From Rhodobacteraceae bacterium HTCC2083 (GTDB taxonomy: Bacteria > Pseudomonadota > Alphaproteobacteria > Rhodobacterales > Rhodobacteraceae), in contig DS995276.1 in the NCBI GenBank assembly GCA_000156115.1, forward strand, positions 2,489,719 to 2,553,718: a stretch of 64,000 nucleotides of DNA, read 5' to 3'. The position numbers were made by a program, and so were the translations under genes. Below the pieces are notes generated by a model. The model made no database searches, was not told the origin of the DNA, and was given only the letters and a program-made list of their open reading frames with translations. Positions 61,018-64,000 of this stretch are shown here, in pieces (position 1 is the stretch's first letter; every line of letters starts with the position of its first letter).

Positions 61018-62281
61018 CGGGTGTACCAACGGTCTTGGACATCAGGGCTTTCATTGCGTCTTCAATGGAGCTTGTGACGATGTCTTCATCGTTGGTTGGC
61101 AACAAGTCAGCTACGATGTTTGAGAAATAGTGCGCACGTTCTGCTTGTGACGCCCCTTCGCCCCAAAGGAACCAGATACGGGGATCACCAAGAGCTTTGA
61201 GCTTTTTGGTTGTTTCATTTGCATCAACGCTTTCAGGGTCCAAGAAGATCACAAGCTTAAATCCAGGAATGGTCAGTCCTTGGAAGATAATATTGTTCAC
61301 ATGTTCGTCGCCAAAACTGTAACCCATTGTCACAAGAACACTCTGATCTTGAACGACTTGGCGTTGAAACTCGCGAAACATGTCTGCGTAAGGTGAGCCA
61401 AAGCTGGCATTCTGCTTGGCTGGCGTCGGATAGATCATTACGCGATCATCATCGGCATTGGGGGCGTGTTTTTCAGTGATCGGGAACAACCCAGTGTCTT
61501 CATTCTCAACCCAGTTAACAGACCCGTGCAGCTTGCAGAGATGAATAAATCCATCCACTGCGGACCACCGTTTAGACGAGATGTCCAATTGTTCCGCCAA
61601 TGCCAAGCGATACACTGAAGGATTGAAAAACCGCTCAACAGTGCCTGTGAAACCATTGGAATATGGGATCGCATTCCTATCCAAGGCACGTTCATTGAAG
61701 AGATCATAGTTGGTCGTGAACACCCATGGGGGACGCAATCCACGGCTGCGAGTGCCAACACTTTGGTAGAACTGTCGATATAGGTCTACGACGGTACTGT
61801 CGGTCTCAAATTTCCCTGTCGTGCACTTGCGCAAGACGTATTTCTTGACCCCTGCGATGACTTCTTGGATCAATGGTACGCTGCCACTCAGTTCAGTATT
61901 GGTTGAAGCGGTACAGAACCGCTCAGCGTTAAGAAGAACGTCCATCAAACGCTCAAGGTTATTACTGTATTCGCCAGCGGAAAGATCAATTCCAACCTGA
62001 TCTAAGAGTTGGCTCTTCTGTTGAGGAGTGACTGTGGCGCTGGGGTTAGGCATACCCTCAAACCAGCTTTTGAACTCACCTGCCAAAGGTCCCATGGTTG
62101 GGATGCCGTGCTCCTCGCCATTCTTCCACATCGACGAGCATCCTGACCCGAACAAAAATGACAGGTTCTGGGCATCAAACAGTTCCGACATTTGCCGCCG
62201 AACTTTATCCGCTTGTTCTTCCCAGCCTTGAAGTTCGTCACCTTGAATGATGACCTGTTGAGAACCCTTTAAAAAATGCAT
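61007..62281 (-). CDS. SIR2-like NADase of a SIR2-HerA defence system
   Basis: A 424-residue SIR2-domain protein. NAD-binding and catalytic segments are seen in order: FLFGSGCSSMWKNG (~43), FTTNYDLFNERAL (~183), CKLHGSVNW (~245, catalytic His), and VTMGYSFGDEHVNNIIF (~330). This is the STIR/SIR2_2 pattern of bacterial defence NADases, which deplete NAD+ in infected cells rather than deacetylate proteins. It is first in the leftward operon with herA. The start ATG has a weak AGGG upstream. The intergenic region to the next divergent gene is 161 bases. Confidence 0.88.
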   Translation of the reverse strand: MHFLKGSQQVIIQGDELQGWEEQADKVRRQMSELFDAQNLSFLFGSGCSSMWKNGEEHGIPTMGPLAGEFKSWFEGMPNPSATVTPQQKSQLLDQVGIDLSAGEYSNNLERLMDVLLNAERFCTASTNTELSGSVPLIQEVIAGVKKYVLRKCTTGKFETDSTVVDLYRQFYQSVGTRSRGLRPPWVFTTNYDLFNERALDRNAIPYSNGFTGTVERFFNPSVYRLALAEQLDISSKRWSAVDGFIHLCKLHGSVNWVENEDTGLFPITEKHAPNADDDRVMIYPTPAKQNASFGSPYADMFREFQRQVVQDQSVLVTMGYSFGDEHVNNIIFQGLTIPGFKLVIFLDPESVDANETTKKLKALGDPRIWFLWGEGASQAERAHYFSNIVADLLPTNDEDIVTSSIEDAMKALMSKTVGTPDAE

Positions 62282-62442
62282 TAGAAAACCCTAGCGTGAG
62301 TACTGACTATCAATTACACAACCATATATTGTATTTGTAACAATGGGAACGGGCATCATTTTGCTTTTTCGTGCTCTCAAAACCCTATGTTTGCGCATAG
62401 AGCGCACCTAAATTTGAACCGCGTATCTTTGAGGTAACTTCG
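62282..62442. promoter_or_regulatory. Divergent promoter region between SIR2-HerA and the Septu-like pair
   Basis: An AT-rich 161-base spacer that must contain promoters for both defence units. On the minus strand TTACAA-N16-TGTAAT is a possible promoter for sir2. A small perfect hairpin CTATG-N6-CATAG lies at 62389-62404. Nothing coding is seen. Confidence 0.35.
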
Positions 62443-63630
62443 TTGCAGACTGTAACAGATCGAATTGTGAAGATTTCCCGTCATGGTGACATCGTTTTTG
62501 TGGGTCCAAATGGCTCTGGGAAATCGCGAACATTAAGAGAACTTTGCCTCAAGCGCGTGAATGACGGTCACAATGTCATTGCAATATCAAACACCCCATA
62601 TTCTCGGTTGCCAGATTATTCGCGAGAAAACTACAGTCATATTCGCGTTAATCCTGAGATGACTAATAGCATACTGAAATCCTTGATTATTGGTGCTCTC
62701 GAGTCCGAATCACGATCCTATTCATCCATGAGAGAAATTCTGTCACATACGGGTTATCAGCCGATGCTCGATGTGAATATTTCAATCGGAAAGCTCAAGT
62801 ATGCTAATGAAAACAAATTCCATGAAGCCTTAGAGGAAGCGTCTTTACAAAAAGACGTGCCTGATGAAGTGCGTTTTCTTATAGAAAACCTCCATAGGGT
62901 GTCTGGGCACCATGAGATTGATTTAGAGAATATTTTTTCATTCTTTGCCGAAAAAGAGTTGATCGCTTTAACCCTCAAATACCAGAGCCAAATCAACCGT
63001 ATCCTTCGCAATATCAAGGGTAAGGTCAGTGCTTCATTTGGACTCACACGGAAAGATGGGAACCGCATTCCCGTTCACAAAGCGAGTTCTGGAGAACTGA
63101 CCTTAATCACCTTAGCTATGTTCATCCTGACCAACAGTCATGGCTTGGACTACGTCTTTATTGATGAGCCTGAAAATAGTCTCCATCCACAGTGGCAAAG
63201 CAAATTTCTGAGTTTTATCAGCACGGTCTCAAGACAAGAGAACATCAACTATCAGGTCGCCAGCCACTCTCCTGTCTTATTAACTGGAGCACTAACCTCT
63301 GAACGCAAAGTAGCAGTCATCCGTTGTCGCCCAGACGGATTTGAAGAACTCCAGCATTTCCAGCAAGAAAGTGATGACAGCGTTGAAGAACTGCTATGGG
63401 AAGCTTTTGATGTCGTCACGCCCGCAAGTCGGTTTGTGGCCAAGAGGGTTTCCGATCTTCTTTGGCAGTTGGAGGATGAGCAAATATCTAAAGCGGATGT
63501 TGTTCTAGAGATCGAAGATTTCATCAGAAAATCTATCAGCCGCGATCAGGTAAAATTTTTACAAGCGACTATCAAGCTCGTTGATACAATACAAAAGACG
63601 AAAGATGAGGGCGATGACGGACCCGCGTGA
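62443..63630 (+). CDS. AAA/SMC-like ATPase, Septu PtuA-like
   Basis: A 395-residue ABC/SMC-type ATPase. Walker A is FVGPNGSGKSRTL (~19-31). A variable helical part follows at ~60-190. The ABC signature is KASSGELTLITLA (~215), and Walker B is YVFIDEPENSLHPQWQ (~238), with the H-loop in QVASHSPVLL. It is followed by, and overlaps, an HNH-endonuclease gene, the hallmark arrangement of Septu (PtuAB) defence. The TTG start at 62443 has GAGGTAA about seven bases upstream. Confidence 0.85.
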   Translation: MQTVTDRIVKISRHGDIVFVGPNGSGKSRTLRELCLKRVNDGHNVIAISNTPYSRLPDYSRENYSHIRVNPEMTNSILKSLIIGALESESRSYSSMREILSHTGYQPMLDVNISIGKLKYANENKFHEALEEASLQKDVPDEVRFLIENLHRVSGHHEIDLENIFSFFAEKELIALTLKYQSQINRILRNIKGKVSASFGLTRKDGNRIPVHKASSGELTLITLAMFILTNSHGLDYVFIDEPENSLHPQWQSKFLSFISTVSRQENINYQVASHSPVLLTGALTSERKVAVIRCRPDGFEELQHFQQESDDSVEELLWEAFDVVTPASRFVAKRVSDLLWQLEDEQISKADVVLEIEDFIRKSISRDQVKFLQATIKLVDTIQKTKDEGDDGPA

Positions 63631-64000
63631 ACCTAAACTTTCGACTTTTTCGTATAGCCTTCTTGAAACAGAGGCAATTGAATGGGCTTTAAAGCAGGCA
63701 AACCCTTGGGGGGTCGATACACTACCCAAGACTGGACTTTCGCAACAAGAACGAGACTTTTCGGATACAATCGAAAATCTGAAAGATCGCTTTAAGGCAT
63801 TTCATTTAGAAAGACAGAACGATTGCTGCTGCTATTGCGCCCAATGGCTTATGGGCAGGCCAATTGAGCAAGATAGAGAACACATCATTCCAAAAGGCAA
63901 AAACCGTGAATTGACCTTTACGATTTCCAATCTGGCAGTGGCCTGCAAGACCTGCAACATGAGTGTAAAAGGTACGAAGACCTCACACTTGCGGGGGTTT
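63605..64000 (+). CDS. HNH endonuclease, Septu PtuB-like (truncated by window end)
   Basis: The first 132 codons are visible. The HNH fold is clear: a Cys knuckle NDCCCYCAQWL, the catalytic DREHIIPKGKN, then NLAVACKTCNMSVKG. Cys-x2-Cys pairs bind the structural zinc. ATG 63605 or 63614 starts the protein; both overlap the ATPase gene, which implies translational coupling. PtuB is the nuclease effector of Septu. The right end lies outside the window, so completeness is unknown. Confidence 0.85.
   Translation, partial: MRAMTDPREPKLSTFSYSLLETEAIEWALKQANPWGVDTLPKTGLSQQERDFSDTIENLKDRFKAFHLERQNDCCCYCAQWLMGRPIEQDREHIIPKGKNRELTFTISNLAVACKTCNMSVKGTKTSHLRGF

Noticed and set aside
62314-62340. TTACA...TGTAA inverted repeat in the SIR2/Septu spacer
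   Set aside because: Only five-base arms over a 17-base AT-rich gap; expected by chance in such sequence.
1-64000. CRISPR arrays, tRNA and rRNA genes
   Set aside because: No regularly spaced direct repeats, cloverleaf sequence or rRNA-like stretch was recognised on either strand; small RNAs without strong structure could be missed by eye.

Overview
The window looks like a chromosomal segment of an alphaproteobacterium, most probably a marine Rhodobacteraceae (Roseobacter-type). This rests on the ribosomal-protein/secY/adk/rpoA gene order, the methionyl-tRNA synthetase with an FSTSR-type KMSKS loop, many GTG/TTG starts, and the general character of the proteins. No 16S rRNA or other diagnostic RNA gene is present, so the assignment is an inference.

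Layout. (1) 1-7,700: housekeeping genes. These are a MetR-like LysR regulator (truncated by the window edge), an inositol-monophosphatase family enzyme, an MFS transporter, a secreted serine hydrolase, metG, a small membrane protein convergent with metG, rsmJ, a small membrane protein and a YaeQ protein. (2) 7,800-11,560: accessory block with an IS110-family element, a phytanoyl-CoA-dioxygenase-like enzyme and a divergent LacI regulator. (3) 11,640-18,140: distal half of the spc/alpha ribosomal operon (rplO-secY-adk-RTX protein-rpsM-rpsK-rpoA-rplQ). The proximal half (rpsE, rpmD and so on) is missing upstream of rplO, so synteny is broken there. (4) 18,190-23,740: a ThDP enzyme, an aldo/keto reductase, a Cys/Met-metabolism PLP enzyme and two decayed genes (OsmC-like and GFA-like), ended by a complete IS3-family element.

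(5) 25,070-53,620: a type VI secretion system with all 13 core components (tssA-tssM) plus FHA, PAAR and a DUF6931-like protein. Unusual passengers are embedded in it. One is a three-gene sensory/transport cassette: a two-TM sensor-like protein, a Cache-like/HAMP/MFS fusion and a periplasmic binding protein. Another is a family-3 solute-binding protein inside the tss operon. There is also a second TssC-like protein. TssM carries a C-terminal peptidoglycan-binding module and has lost its P-loop, and TssL has no OmpA-like domain. A divergent three-gene operon next to vgrG (two unrecognised proteins and a minimal kinase-like protein) is a candidate effector/regulatory module.

(6) 53,700-54,570: insertion-sequence graveyard with a decayed hydroxyacid-dehydrogenase start. 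(7) 54,630-64,000: a defence island. It holds an unknown polytopic membrane protein next to a helicase-IV-like protein with a nuclease-like insert and C4 zinc ribbons, a SIR2-HerA pair, and a Septu-like ATPase/HNH pair cut by the window edge.

The T6SS and the defence island sit between IS elements and gene remnants. This suggests that the right half of the window is an acquired or rearranged accessory region next to core ribosomal genes.
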